This document shows positions 11,546-19,403 of a stretch of 64,000 bases of DNA, in pieces. Source of the stretch: Pseudolabrys sp. FHR47 (GTDB taxonomy: Bacteria > Pseudomonadota > Alphaproteobacteria > Rhizobiales > Xanthobacteraceae); contig NZ_CP039740.1 of the NCBI RefSeq assembly GCF_005153485.1, positions 1,925,001 to 1,989,000 of the forward strand, in the 5' to 3' direction. Position numbers and translations under genes: made by a program. The number at the start of each line of letters is the position of its first letter. Position 1 is the first letter of the stretch. The notes beneath the pieces were generated by a model. That model saw nothing but the letters and a program-made list of their open reading frames with translations. It ran no database searches and had not been told where the DNA came from.

Positions 11546-14032
11546 TCAGGCGACCGGCACGCGCCAGATGTCCTCGGCGTATTCGCGAATGGTGCGATCG
11601 GACGAGAACCAGCCCATGTGCGCCGTGTTGAGAATGCTCATGCGCCACCAGTCCGGCGGCGAGCGCCAAAGGCGGTCGATGGACCGCTGCGCCTCCCAAT
11701 AGGCGTCGAAGTCGGCGGCGACCATGAAGCGGTCATAGTCGCGCAGCGCCATGACGAGCGGGGCGTAGCGATCGCGATCGCCGTCGGCAAACTGGCCGGA
11801 GGCGAGGGCGTCGATCGCGGCGGCAAGGCGCGGCGAGGCGGCGATGGCGACTTCGCCGCGGAAGTGGCGCTTCTGCCGTTCTGCCACGTCGGCGGCCTCG
11901 AGGCCGAAGATCACGACATTGTCGCGGCCGACATGCTCGCAGATTTCGATATTGGCGCCGTCCAGGGTGCCGATGGTGATCGCGCCGTTGAGCGCGAGTT
12001 TCATGTTGCCGGTGCCGGAGGCTTCCAGCCCGGCGGTCGATATCTGCTCGGAGACGTCGGCGGCGGGGATGATCGCCTCGGCGAGGCTGGCGCTGTAATT
12101 GGGCACGAACACGACCTTGAGGCGATCGTCGACGGCAGGATCGTTGTTGACGACCTGGGCGACGTCGTTCGCCAGTTTGATGATCAGCTTGGCGCGGTCG
12201 TAGCTGGCGGCCGCCTTGCCGGCGAAGATCTTGACGCGGGGGGCGTGGTTGGCGTTCGGGTTGGCGCGGATGTCCTGGTAGAGCGCGATGGTCTCGAGGA
12301 GATTGAGGAGCTGGCGCTTGTATTCGTGGATGCGCTTGATCTGCACGTCGAACAGGGCATGCGGATCGACCTTGACGCCGGTCTTCGAACGCAGCAGCGT
12401 GGCGAGCGCGGTCTTGTTGGCGAGCCGGGCATATTCGTAGCGCGCCATGAATTTGGCATCGCCGGCAAGCCCGGCAAGTTCGGTGAGCCGCGCCGGATCG
12501 TCGAGCACGCTCTCGCCGAGGGTGTCGACCAGCAGGGACGTCAGTTTGGGATTGGCCTCGAAGAGCCAGCGGCGGAAGGTGATGCCGTTGGTCTTGTTGA
12601 CGATGCGGGTCGCCGACGAGCGTGCGAGATCGCCGAACACATTGTCGCGCAGCAGCCGGGTATGCAGCGCCGAGACGCCGTTGACGGTATGCGTGCCGAT
12701 GAAGGCGAGGTTCGCCATGCGGATGCGGCGCTGGTCGTCCTCATGCACCAGCGATACGCGCGCGACGAGTTCCGGCTCGCCGAGGCCGCGGCTGTCGAGT
12801 TCGCGCAGATGCAGCCAGTTGATGGCGTAGATGATCTGCAGGTGACGCGGCAGTAGACGGCCCATGAGATCGACCGGCCAGGTCTCCAGCGCCTCGGGCA
12901 ACAAAGTGTGGTTGGTGTAGCTCAATGTGGCGCGGGTAATGTGCCAGGCCTTGGTCCACTCGATCTCGTTCTCGTCGACCAGGATGCGCATCAGCTCGGC
13001 CACGGCGATGGCCGGATGCGTATCGTTGAGCTGCACGGCGGCCTGATCGGGCAATGTGTCGAGCGTGCCGAATTCCTCGATGTGTCGCCGCGTCAGATCC
13101 TGCAGCGTCGCCGAGGTGAAGAAGAATTCCTGCCGCAGCCGCAGCTCCTGGCCGATGGCGGTGCCGTCGTTCGGATAGAGAACGCGCGAGATCGCTTCGG
13201 CCCGGGCGCGCGCCGCGGTGGCGCCGACAAGGTCGCCGCGATTGAAGGTCTCGAGGTGGATCGGATCGGCAGCCCGGGCCGACCAGAGTCGCAGCGTATT
13301 GGCATGGCGGCCGCGCCAGCCGACGATCGGCGTGTCAAAGGGCAGGGCGAACACGATCTCGTCAGGATACCACATGGCGCGCGCGGTCGGCCCCGGCGCA
13401 CCGACATACTCCACGCGCCCGCCGAAGCCGACCGGATAGCGCAGTTCGGGCCGCATGAACTCCCACGGATTGCCGGTGGCGAGCCAATCCTCCGGCACTT
13501 CGTGCTGCCAGCCATCGACGATGCGCTGCTCGAACAGGCCGTTCTCGTAGCGAATGCCGTAGCCAAAGGCCGGAATCTGCAGCGCCGACATGCTGTCGAG
13601 AAAACAGGCGGCGAGGCGACCCAGGCCGCCATTGCCGAGCGCGGCATCCGGTTCGCCGGTGCGCAGGCGATCGAGATCGACGCCGTATTCGGCCAGTGCC
13701 CGGCGCGCCGGCTCGACCAGACGGAGATTGGTCAGCGCATCCAGCAGCAGCCGGCCGATGAGAAACTCGATCGAGAGGTAGTAAACGCGCTTCTTGCGCT
13801 GCGCCTTTGTGTGGCGACGCGACGCCATCCAGACATCGACGACGCGATCGCGCACCGCCAGTGCCGTGGCGTGATACCAGTCGTTGTCCGTCGCGGTGTC
13901 GAAGCTCTTGCCCAGACCGTAGGTCAGTTTCTCACCGATCGCGGCGCTCAGTTCATTTTCCGCCGGTGAGCTGGCCGCGTGCCGCTTGGAAATGGGAACT
14001 GCGCCGCTTTGCTGCATCGAACCGTCCTGCAT
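11546..14032 (-). CDS. glgP: Glycogen/maltodextrin phosphorylase
   Basis: A GT35 phosphorylase that releases glucose-1-phosphate from the non-reducing ends of glycogen. 828 residues, the usual family length. Visible: N-terminal YYLSIEFLIGRLL, central KTNGITFRRWL and the pyridoxal-phosphate signature near residue 670 with the cofactor lysine in EASGTGNMKLALNG followed by GTLDGANIEI. The start MQDGSMQQSG has a second in-frame Met at position 6. It is transcribed towards malQ and is separate from the glgE run, so the degradative step may be regulated on its own. No clear promoter was found in the 136 nt upstream. Confidence 0.95.
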   Translation of the reverse strand: MQDGSMQQSGAVPISKRHAASSPAENELSAAIGEKLTYGLGKSFDTATDNDWYHATALAVRDRVVDVWMASRRHTKAQRKKRVYYLSIEFLIGRLLLDALTNLRLVEPARRALAEYGVDLDRLRTGEPDAALGNGGLGRLAACFLDSMSALQIPAFGYGIRYENGLFEQRIVDGWQHEVPEDWLATGNPWEFMRPELRYPVGFGGRVEYVGAPGPTARAMWYPDEIVFALPFDTPIVGWRGRHANTLRLWSARAADPIHLETFNRGDLVGATAARARAEAISRVLYPNDGTAIGQELRLRQEFFFTSATLQDLTRRHIEEFGTLDTLPDQAAVQLNDTHPAIAVAELMRILVDENEIEWTKAWHITRATLSYTNHTLLPEALETWPVDLMGRLLPRHLQIIYAINWLHLRELDSRGLGEPELVARVSLVHEDDQRRIRMANLAFIGTHTVNGVSALHTRLLRDNVFGDLARSSATRIVNKTNGITFRRWLFEANPKLTSLLVDTLGESVLDDPARLTELAGLAGDAKFMARYEYARLANKTALATLLRSKTGVKVDPHALFDVQIKRIHEYKRQLLNLLETIALYQDIRANPNANHAPRVKIFAGKAAASYDRAKLIIKLANDVAQVVNNDPAVDDRLKVVFVPNYSASLAEAIIPAADVSEQISTAGLEASGTGNMKLALNGAITIGTLDGANIEICEHVGRDNVVIFGLEAADVAERQKRHFRGEVAIAASPRLAAAIDALASGQFADGDRDRYAPLVMALRDYDRFMVAADFDAYWEAQRSIDRLWRSPPDWWRMSILNTAHMGWFSSDRTIREYAEDIWRVPVA

Positions 14033-14168
14033 GCCAGATCGCGGGAATCGAAAAAAGTTCCGCCTGTGTCATTTGAATATAGGCCCCTCGCAGCGGCAAC
14101 AAAACCCGCAACTTCGTGGAACTTCGGTGGCGCGGTGGAGAGTGCGCGTCGCGCGGCTGGAACAGTCG

Positions 14169-14390
14169 CTAGCCGATGCGGCCGTGGTTGCTCCTGATCC
14201 AGATTTCCATGGCATCGAGGGAATCGAAGGTGTTCGGCGCGTCGCCGTGGAAATGCGCCTCGACGTGTACCGGTGCGCCGACATCGGCCGCATCGTGAAG
14301 GGTGACGACGGCCAGCAGCCGGCCATCCATCTCGACGAGCCGGGCCTCATCGTCAATCACGAGCGTGACGGGTTTGAATTCAATTTTCAT
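14169..14390 (-). CDS. Hypothetical small protein coupled to the Crp-family gene
   Basis: 73 residues starting MKIEFKPVTLVIDDEARL and ending EIWIRSNHGRIG. No family was recognised. It looks soluble, mildly acidic and mixed beta-alpha, with no signal peptide, membrane segment or cysteine. Its start overlaps the last 11 nt of the Crp-family gene on the same strand, which supports co-translation and a genuine gene. Neither overlap nor composition shows its function. Confidence 0.5.
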   Translation of the reverse strand: MKIEFKPVTLVIDDEARLVEMDGRLLAVVTLHDAADVGAPVHVEAHFHGDAPNTFDSLDAMEIWIRSNHGRIG

Positions 14391-15105
14391 GTTTCAGATG
14401 CAGGTATGTGGGGTCGAAGCCGGCGAGCTGTTGCAATTTTTCCCAGTCGAGAACACGCAAATAGCCGCGGTCGATCACGGCGGCGTTGGCTTCGCGCAGG
14501 GTCTTGAGAGTGCGATTGGTGTGCACCAGGCTCAATCCCAGAGCGTCGCCGAGCTGTTGCTGCGTGAACGGCATGCGCCATGCTTCGTCGGTTGTCAGGT
14601 CTCCAATCGCGCGAGCGCGGACGATCAATTCGCACAACAGGTGTGCCGTTCCCGCCAGCGCGCCACGCCGTCCGTTATTGGCGATCCATTGCCGAAATAC
14701 GGCGGCATCGATCAAGGTGACGCGCCAGAGCAGGGCGGTGAGGGACGGTGAGGCCGGCATGATGTGCCGCAACTCGGTGTGCGCGATCAGCCCGACAAGA
14801 CAGTCGGTGATCGCCACCAGTGAGTGATCCATGCGATTGATGAACAGCGTGTGCAGGTCGGGCGCATCTCCGCGCAGATGAAATGAGACCACCTGGCGGT
14901 CGCCGTCAGGAAGCTCCTGGAATCGGGCCATGACTCCCTCCAGCACCACCGCGCTGTTCGTCGGCCGGTCGCCCTGATGCAGCAGATACTCCTGCGGCGT
15001 CAGCCGGCGGGAGACAATCGGCAGGCTGTCGAGGAGGTTGCGGTCCTTGGCGCTCAGCGTCCCGATTGATTCAAGTTTGGTGATGAGGGGTTCGATAAAC
15101 GGCAT
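14380..15105 (-). CDS. Crp/Fnr-family transcriptional regulator
   Basis: 241 residues. An N-terminal cyclic-nucleotide-binding-like beta-barrel (YLLHQGDRPTNSAVVLEGVM, then DGDRQVVSFHLRGDAPDLHT) is followed by a long dimer helix and a C-terminal winged helix (FTQQQLGDALGLSLVHTNRTL, recognition helix VHTNRTLKTL). The recognition helix lacks the E..SR triad of FNR, so a TTGAT site is not expected. A single cysteine argues against an Fe-S cluster. ATG 15105 (MPFIEPLITKLES) is preferred to the longer frame to 15165. A stress-sigma-like promoter sits 28 nt upstream. Regulators of this subclass are common in rhizobia; ligand and targets are unknown. Confidence 0.88.
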   Translation of the reverse strand: MPFIEPLITKLESIGTLSAKDRNLLDSLPIVSRRLTPQEYLLHQGDRPTNSAVVLEGVMARFQELPDGDRQVVSFHLRGDAPDLHTLFINRMDHSLVAITDCLVGLIAHTELRHIMPASPSLTALLWRVTLIDAAVFRQWIANNGRRGALAGTAHLLCELIVRARAIGDLTTDEAWRMPFTQQQLGDALGLSLVHTNRTLKTLREANAAVIDRGYLRVLDWEKLQQLAGFDPTYLHLKHEN

Positions 15106-15132
15106 CCGCGTTCTCAACAGAACTCGGTTGCC

Positions 15133-15158
15133 AACTGCCCCCGTCGCGGAATTGTTCC
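15133..15158 (-). promoter_or_regulatory. EcfG-type promoter upstream of the Crp-family gene
   Basis: Minus strand GGAAC (15158-15154), 17-nt spacer, AGTT (15136-15133). The -10-like element ends 28 nt before the start codon at 15105. It fits GGAAC-N16/17-NGTT. Confidence 0.5.
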
Positions 15159-15229
15159 GGCGCAAACGCGCGCACTCCCGCCACCGGCGCTTGACTGGCC
15201 GATGACGGGAACGTGCAGCGGTGCAGCAG

Positions 15230-15730
15230 CTATTCCGCGGCTTCGGCCATCTCGTTGATCGCCGTGTCGGCCAGACCGGTCAAAGCTTCGTCAGTCTTCT
15301 CTTCCTCGTCGAGATTCTGCTGAAGCAGCTTGGCGGCCTGGGTCATGCCGAGCTTCTCTGCCCACGCGACCAGCGTGCCGTAGCGTGATATTTCATAGTG
15401 CTCGACGGCCTGGGCGGCGGCGAGGAGGCCGGCATCGAGCGCCGGGGAGCCGTCATATTCCTCCATGATCTCCTTGCCTTCCTCGATGATGCCCATGATG
15501 GCGTCGCAGGTTTTGCCTTGAGGCTTGGCATCGATTTCCGCGAATACCTTCTCGAGGCGCTCCACCTGACCTTCGGTCTCGGCTTCGTGCTTCTCGAAGG
15601 CGGCGCGCAGTTCATCGCTTTGCGCGGCTTTCGCCATCTTGGGTAGCGCGACGAGGATCTTCTTTTCGGCGAAATAGATGTCTTTCAGGGTGTCGTGGAA
15701 AAGCGTGTCGAGGGTTTTAACTTTTGACAT
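15230..15730 (-). CDS. Ferritin-like YciE/YciF (DUF892) family protein
   Basis: 166 residues, all alpha-helical in appearance. The DUF892 pattern is clear: TLDTLFHDTLKDIYFAEKKI at the N-terminus, EKHEAETEGQVERLEKVF, and AAQAVEHYEISRYGTLVAWA in the second helical pair. Glu/His residues in these helices (E22, E46, H48, E49, E109, H110, E112 approximately) would form the di-metal site of a ferritin-like four-helix bundle. Family members are stress-induced. Start MSKVKTLDTL at 15730 with a purine-rich stretch upstream. It is divergent from the small hydrophilic genes at 15860 and 16089, and both directions have stress-sigma-like promoters. Confidence 0.92.
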   Translation of the reverse strand: MSKVKTLDTLFHDTLKDIYFAEKKILVALPKMAKAAQSDELRAAFEKHEAETEGQVERLEKVFAEIDAKPQGKTCDAIMGIIEEGKEIMEEYDGSPALDAGLLAAAQAVEHYEISRYGTLVAWAEKLGMTQAAKLLQQNLDEEEKTDEALTGLADTAINEMAEAAE

Positions 15731-15762
15731 GGGACGTCTCCGCTGGGATTGGCTGGCGTCCT

Positions 15763-15787
15763 AATGCGGATGCTGCTGGAGAGTTCC
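15763..15787 (-). promoter_or_regulatory. EcfG-like promoter upstream of the yciF-like gene
   Basis: Minus strand GGAAC (15787-15783), 16-nt spacer, CATT (15766-15763). One mismatch to CGTT in the -10 element. It is 33 nt from the start codon at 15730. Confidence 0.5.
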
Positions 15788-15806
15788 TTTGTAATTGAGC
15801 CGGATG

Positions 15807-15831
15807 CGAACAAATTGCGCAGCCACGCGTT
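15807..15831 (+). promoter_or_regulatory. EcfG-like promoter upstream of the small-protein genes
   Basis: Plus strand CGAAC (15807-15811), 16-nt spacer, CGTT (15828-15831). One mismatch in the first base of GGAAC, perfect -10. It is 28 nt before the ATG at 15860 and back-to-back with the promoter of the ferritin-like gene. Confidence 0.55.
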
Positions 15832-15859
15832 TGCCCCCGAATATGGAAGGGACGTTGCC

Positions 15860-16039
15860 ATGTCTCACGTCAAGAACGAGTCACAAAGAGGCGGCGACCT
15901 GATTACCGAGGACGATCGGGCAAGAGAGCAGTTGGGCCCGCAAGGCGTGCCCGGAAAGCCGGACACGCATCCGACACCGCCGCGGGCGGAGAAGGACCAG
16001 ATGCCAAAGGATGGTGAGTTCGACGGCCATCCGGCGTGA
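15860..16039 (+). CDS. Small hydrophilic protein, probably stress-related
   Basis: 59 residues starting MSHVKNESQRGGDLI and ending EFDGHPA. Very hydrophilic, rich in Asp, Glu, Lys, Gly and Pro, no hydrophobic core, likely disordered. The longer open frame to 15749 would remove the promoter-like element, so ATG 15860 is chosen. No family recognised with certainty; short proteins of this type are frequent beside stress genes in rhizobia. Probably co-transcribed with the next small gene 49 nt downstream. Confidence 0.6.
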   Translation: MSHVKNESQRGGDLITEDDRAREQLGPQGVPGKPDTHPTPPRAEKDQMPKDGEFDGHPA

Positions 16040-16088
16040 CGTGCTTGCAATGGCCGAGCCGGCTCGGCGAAGCGACCGGAGGAATACG

Positions 16089-16247
16089 ATGCCGACTAAG
16101 CAACACGAGAAGAACATCGAGACCGGCCAGCAGGGGACGCACGAACCGTGGAAATACCCCGGCCAGTCGTCGCAGGATTCCTCGCAGAAGGTGCCGGACA
16201 AGAAGGATCGCGATCAGGACTTCGACCAGGCGAGCCAGACCAGTTAG
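16089..16247 (+). CDS. Small hydrophilic, likely disordered protein
   Basis: 52 residues starting MPTKQHEKNIETGQQG and ending DFDQASQTS. A strong ribosome binding site (GGAGGA, about 6 nt upstream) decides this start and supports a real gene. Composition is dominated by Gln, Asp, Lys and Ser with no hydrophobic segment. It ends 13 nt from the convergent carbonic anhydrase gene. No function can be named from sequence. Confidence 0.62.
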   Translation: MPTKQHEKNIETGQQGTHEPWKYPGQSSQDSSQKVPDKKDRDQDFDQASQTS

Positions 16248-16259
16248 GCAACTGGTCGC

Positions 16260-16958
16260 CTACACCGCGTTGAACGCTGCCAAAGCGTGCTGGCGCATCC
16301 CGCTCACCGGCTCGATCGGCTGGCGGGCGCGGTCGTCGATGCTCGGAAGCTCATCGCGCTCCTTGATCGACGACAAATGCGGGCCGAGATCGCGCAGCAA
16401 GCCGTCGGTGACGCCGTAGAGCCAGCCATGCAGGTGCAGCCGCTGCCCGCGCAGCCAGGCTTTCTCGACGGTCGGGATCGCCGCGATGCGGCGTACCTGC
16501 ATCTCGACGTTCAATTCGCACATGCGGTCGATGCGCGCCGCCGGGTCGGGTATGGCGTCGAACAGCTTGCGATGCTTGCGGTACAGCATGGTGATCGGCT
16601 GCAGCCAGTGATCGACCAGCGCCGTGCGCTCGTCGCCCAAGGCGCGCTGGATGCCGCCGCAGCCGTAGTGTCCGCAGACGATGACGTGTTCGATGTTGAG
16701 CACATCGACGGCATATTCGAGCACGGCCAGCAGGTTCATGTCGCTGGTGTGCACCATGTTGGCGATATTGCGCTGAACAAACACCTCGCCGGGATCGAGG
16801 CCGAGCACGTCGTTCGCCGTCACGCGGCTATCCGAACAGCCAATCCACAATAGCTTCGGGCTCTGAATGCCGGCCATGCGCACGAAATAACCGGGGTCGT
16901 CTCGGGTCTTGGCCTGCGCCCAGGCGACATTGCGATCGAACAGATGGTCGAGGCACAT
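16260..16958 (-). CDS. can: Beta-class carbonic anhydrase
   Basis: 232 residues. Zinc ligands are the Cys of WIGCSDSR (with the Asp-Arg dyad) and the His and Cys of CGHYGCGG; the QRNIAN segment between them is also typical. It interconverts CO2 and bicarbonate in the cytoplasm for carboxylation reactions and pH balance. The start MCLDHLFDRN is 16 nt downstream of the DUF2478 stop on the same strand, so it could be read from the nar operon, although carbonic anhydrase is normally a housekeeping gene. Confidence 0.94.
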   Translation of the reverse strand: MCLDHLFDRNVAWAQAKTRDDPGYFVRMAGIQSPKLLWIGCSDSRVTANDVLGLDPGEVFVQRNIANMVHTSDMNLLAVLEYAVDVLNIEHVIVCGHYGCGGIQRALGDERTALVDHWLQPITMLYRKHRKLFDAIPDPAARIDRMCELNVEMQVRRIAAIPTVEKAWLRGQRLHLHGWLYGVTDGLLRDLGPHLSSIKERDELPSIDDRARQPIEPVSGMRQHALAAFNAV

Positions 16959-16973
16959 GGGCGCCGTCCAGCT

Positions 16974-17534
16974 CTATGGCCTCAGATCGTTGCTCGTCGT
17001 CGGCGTATAGTCATCGGCCGTTAAGGCGAAGCCCTTGGCTTCCAGCCAGTGCAGGATATCCGGCGCCGAGACCTCGCATTCGTCGGCGAGGCCGCTGGCG
17101 AAATTACGCCACTGGTCGAGATTGCGATAAGGCACGCCAACGATGAGCGGGAGTTCGAGCGCGACGGCGTGTCCCAACGCGTCGCGCAAGCCGCCGCCTT
17201 CGGCTTCGACCTTGCCGAACTTGTTGAGCACGACCAGTTCGGGACGTTTCTTCAGCGCTTCGCTAAGCAGTCCGGCCGCCTCGGTGAGCCTGGTGTGGTC
17301 GAGCCGGCAGCCTGTGGCGGCGGGCCCGCGATCTTCGGAGAGCTGGTAGACCGTGCGCGAATAAAGCTCCTCGACCGCCATGTCGCATTTCGTCCGGTCG
17401 CGGACGAAGGTGTTGAGCTGCACCAGCCCGGCGACAACGACGCCGTCGTCGCGCAGGCGGTAGGCAATGTCGGCCAGCATCCGGTCGGCGGCGAGGCCGT
17501 CGGAATAGACCACTGCGAGAATATTGGATGACAT
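16974..17534 (-). CDS. DUF2478 family protein at the 3' end of the nar operon
   Basis: 186 residues starting MSSNILAVVYSDGLAADRML. The alternating beta-alpha pattern and the motif FGKVEAEGGGLRDAL identify DUF2478, a nucleotide-binding-like family often found near molybdoenzyme genes. The ATG at 17534 is one base beyond the stop of the preceding 98-aa gene, so translation is probably coupled; the longer open frame to 17705 is the antisense-like region of that gene. Position behind narGHJI suggests a role in nitrate reductase maturation or molybdenum handling, but this is inference from context. Confidence 0.75.
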   Translation of the reverse strand: MSSNILAVVYSDGLAADRMLADIAYRLRDDGVVVAGLVQLNTFVRDRTKCDMAVEELYSRTVYQLSEDRGPAATGCRLDHTRLTEAAGLLSEALKKRPELVVLNKFGKVEAEGGGLRDALGHAVALELPLIVGVPYRNLDQWRNFASGLADECEVSAPDILHWLEAKGFALTADDYTPTTSNDLRP

Positions 17535-17535
17535 T

Positions 17536-17832
17536 TCACCGGCCATGGATTTCGCACGCGGGCTGGATCGCGCTGGCAAAGGCGCGTTTGATGAAGATCG
17601 CCGCCGGATCGGCCGACTTGCCGATCTGGCCGAGCAGCGTGACCCATTCTTCTTCCGACGCCCGTGCGGCATAGGAGCGCACAGCGTCCTTGCTGAAGGT
17701 CGCAAGGTCGAGGCCTTCGCCCTCGGCGCGTTCGGTCATCGCCTGCAGCAGCGTCAGATCGCCCAAACCGACAATGAGTTCGGTCGCGGCCGTGTCGTCG
17801 GTGAGGCGCCGCATCAGATCGCCCAGCAGCAT
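17536..17832 (-). CDS. 98-aa protein of unknown function in the nar operon
   Basis: Starts MLLGDLMRRLTDDTAATELI, ends IQPACEIHGR. No family recognised. It appears helical and soluble, with one Cys near the C-terminus and no signal peptide. A good ribosome binding site (GAGGAG about 8 nt upstream of ATG 17832), an 11-nt gap after ppiC and a 1-nt gap before DUF2478 show it is a true operon member. The longer reading frame to 18069 is a shadow of ppiC. Confidence 0.72.
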   Translation of the reverse strand: MLLGDLMRRLTDDTAATELIVGLGDLTLLQAMTERAEGEGLDLATFSKDAVRSYAARASEEEWVTLLGQIGKSADPAAIFIKRAFASAIQPACEIHGR

Positions 17833-17843
17833 GCTCGGTCTCC

Positions 17844-18692
17844 TCAGTTCACGCGATGCTCGGCGGCGCCGGCCAGCGTCACGCCGTCGATCTGCGCCGC
17901 CGACACCAGCCGGGCGACATATTGCGCCTGGGCGCGGTGCATGACGCTGTCGCGCAGATAGTCGGCGATGCGCTCGGCCACGGCCTCGTAAGGCAGCGTC
18001 CGGCCCTCGACTTTGCGGTCGAGGCGAATGATGTGAATGCCGTAGCGGGTTTCGACCGGCGTCAGGCAAAGCTCGCCGGCCTTCATGGTCTCAAGTGCGT
18101 CGGCGAACTCCGCCGTCACCTGATCGAGCGTCAGCTGGCCGAGATTGCCGCCCTGTGCCGCGGATGGGCAACGCGAATAGGCCTGCGCCAGCGCGGCGAA
18201 GGCGTCGGGGTCGTCCTGCAGCGTCGCCAGCACGGCCTCGGCATCGGCACGCGCCTCGGCGGACGCATCCTTGTCCTCCGCCGGTGCGGCAAAAAGAATG
18301 TGCGAGGCCTCATAGATGTCCGGCGAACGGAAGCGGGCTCTGTTGCTGTCGTAGTAGCGCCGGCAGGTCGCGTCGTCGGGCTCCGGCACCGCGACCTCGC
18401 TGTCGACCAGCGCCCGCATCAACGCCTCGTCTTCCGTTTCGCGCCGCCCGTCCTCCGTCAGCGGCTCGGCGCTCAGGCCGAGCGCCTGGGCGCGCTGCAT
18501 CAGCAGCTCGCGCACGACGAGCGCGCGGGCGGCCTGTTGCCACGCGGCGAACGGCTTGTCGGCCGGGTGGTTCTGCATTTCGCGCACGATATCGTCGCGC
18601 GGAATGGTGACGCCGTTGACGCTCACCTTCACCGGCTTTTCGGTCGTCTTCGTCGGGAAGCGCACTTCGATGGATACCGCCATGTCGCTCAC
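17844..18692 (-). CDS. Parvulin-type peptidyl-prolyl isomerase (PpiC/NifM-like) of the nar operon
   Basis: 282 residues. The N-terminal part is a helical chaperone-like region (PFAAWQQAARALVVRELLMQ), the C-terminal part (about 125-225) a parvulin domain with EASHILFAAP, GGNLGQLTLDQV and TRYGIHIIRLDR. No signal peptide, so a cytoplasmic folding factor like NifM is likely, possibly acting on NarGHI. Its start (18692, or Met 4 at 18683) overlaps the narI stop. PPIases of this kind are found after narI in other denitrifying proteobacteria. Confidence 0.87.
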   Translation of the reverse strand: MSDMAVSIEVRFPTKTTEKPVKVSVNGVTIPRDDIVREMQNHPADKPFAAWQQAARALVVRELLMQRAQALGLSAEPLTEDGRRETEDEALMRALVDSEVAVPEPDDATCRRYYDSNRARFRSPDIYEASHILFAAPAEDKDASAEARADAEAVLATLQDDPDAFAALAQAYSRCPSAAQGGNLGQLTLDQVTAEFADALETMKAGELCLTPVETRYGIHIIRLDRKVEGRTLPYEAVAERIADYLRDSVMHRAQAQYVARLVSAAQIDGVTLAGAAEHRVN

Positions 18693-19399
18693 TCCGCCGG
18701 GATCATCGGGCGCCGCGTGCGCACCACCTGATAGCCGCGACGGCCGAGATACCAGACCGGCGCGCTCCAGATGTGGACGAGGCGCGTGAACGGGAACACC
18801 AGGAAGATCGTCATGCCGAGGAACAGGTGCGCCTTGAAGATCGGGTGCACGTCGGCGATCTGCGCCGCGACACCCGGCTGCAAGGTGAGGATGCCCTGCG
18901 CCCAGGTCATGAACTTCACCATCTCATGGCCGTCGAGATGACCGAGCGAGACGAAGATGGTGCTCAGGCCCAAGATGAGCTGCACATAGAGAATGAGCAG
19001 GATGGCGATGTCGCCGAACGACGAGGTCGTGCGGATGCGCGCGTCGAACAGGCGGCGGTGGATGAGCAGCGTCATGCCGACGAAGCAGGCAACGCCGGCG
19101 ACGCCGCCGATGACGATGGCCATCCATTGTTTGAAGGTGTGCGAGATGCCGAGCGTGTCGAACACCCAGATCGGCGTTAAGAGGCCGACGAAGTGCCCGG
19201 CGAAGATCGCCAGAATGCCGACATGGAACAGATTGGAGCCCCAGGTCAGTTGCCGGCGGCGCAGGAGCTGGCTCGAGCCCGAGCGCCACGTATATTGCTC
19301 GCGGTCGAAACGCACCAGGCTGCCCAGCAGGAAGACAGTGAGGCAGAGGTAAGGGTACCAGCCGAAGACGATGTAATTGATCATGTCGCGCATGGTCAT
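18689..19399 (-). CDS. narI: Respiratory nitrate reductase, cytochrome b gamma subunit NarI
   Basis: 236 residues with five membrane helices. It oxidises quinol on the periplasmic side and passes electrons through two b hemes to NarH. Heme-ligand histidines are visible in NLFHVGILAIFAGHFVG and in HPIFKAHLFLGMTIFL / TRLVHIWSAP. Start MTMRDMINYIVFGWYPYLC at 19399 lies 4 nt after the narJ stop. Standard length and order within narGHJI. Confidence 0.96.
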   Translation of the reverse strand: MTMRDMINYIVFGWYPYLCLTVFLLGSLVRFDREQYTWRSGSSQLLRRRQLTWGSNLFHVGILAIFAGHFVGLLTPIWVFDTLGISHTFKQWMAIVIGGVAGVACFVGMTLLIHRRLFDARIRTTSSFGDIAILLILYVQLILGLSTIFVSLGHLDGHEMVKFMTWAQGILTLQPGVAAQIADVHPIFKAHLFLGMTIFLVFPFTRLVHIWSAPVWYLGRRGYQVVRTRRPMIPAE

Positions 19400-19403
19400 T
19401 TCC

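Noticed and set aside
10008..11699. Minus-strand frame of 563 codons antisense to malQ
   Set aside because: malQ motifs on the plus strand are complete; the antisense product is not protein-like.
13986..14507. Plus-strand frame of 173 codons after the glgP start
   Set aside because: Antisense to the Crp-family end and the coupled small gene, with no family resemblance.
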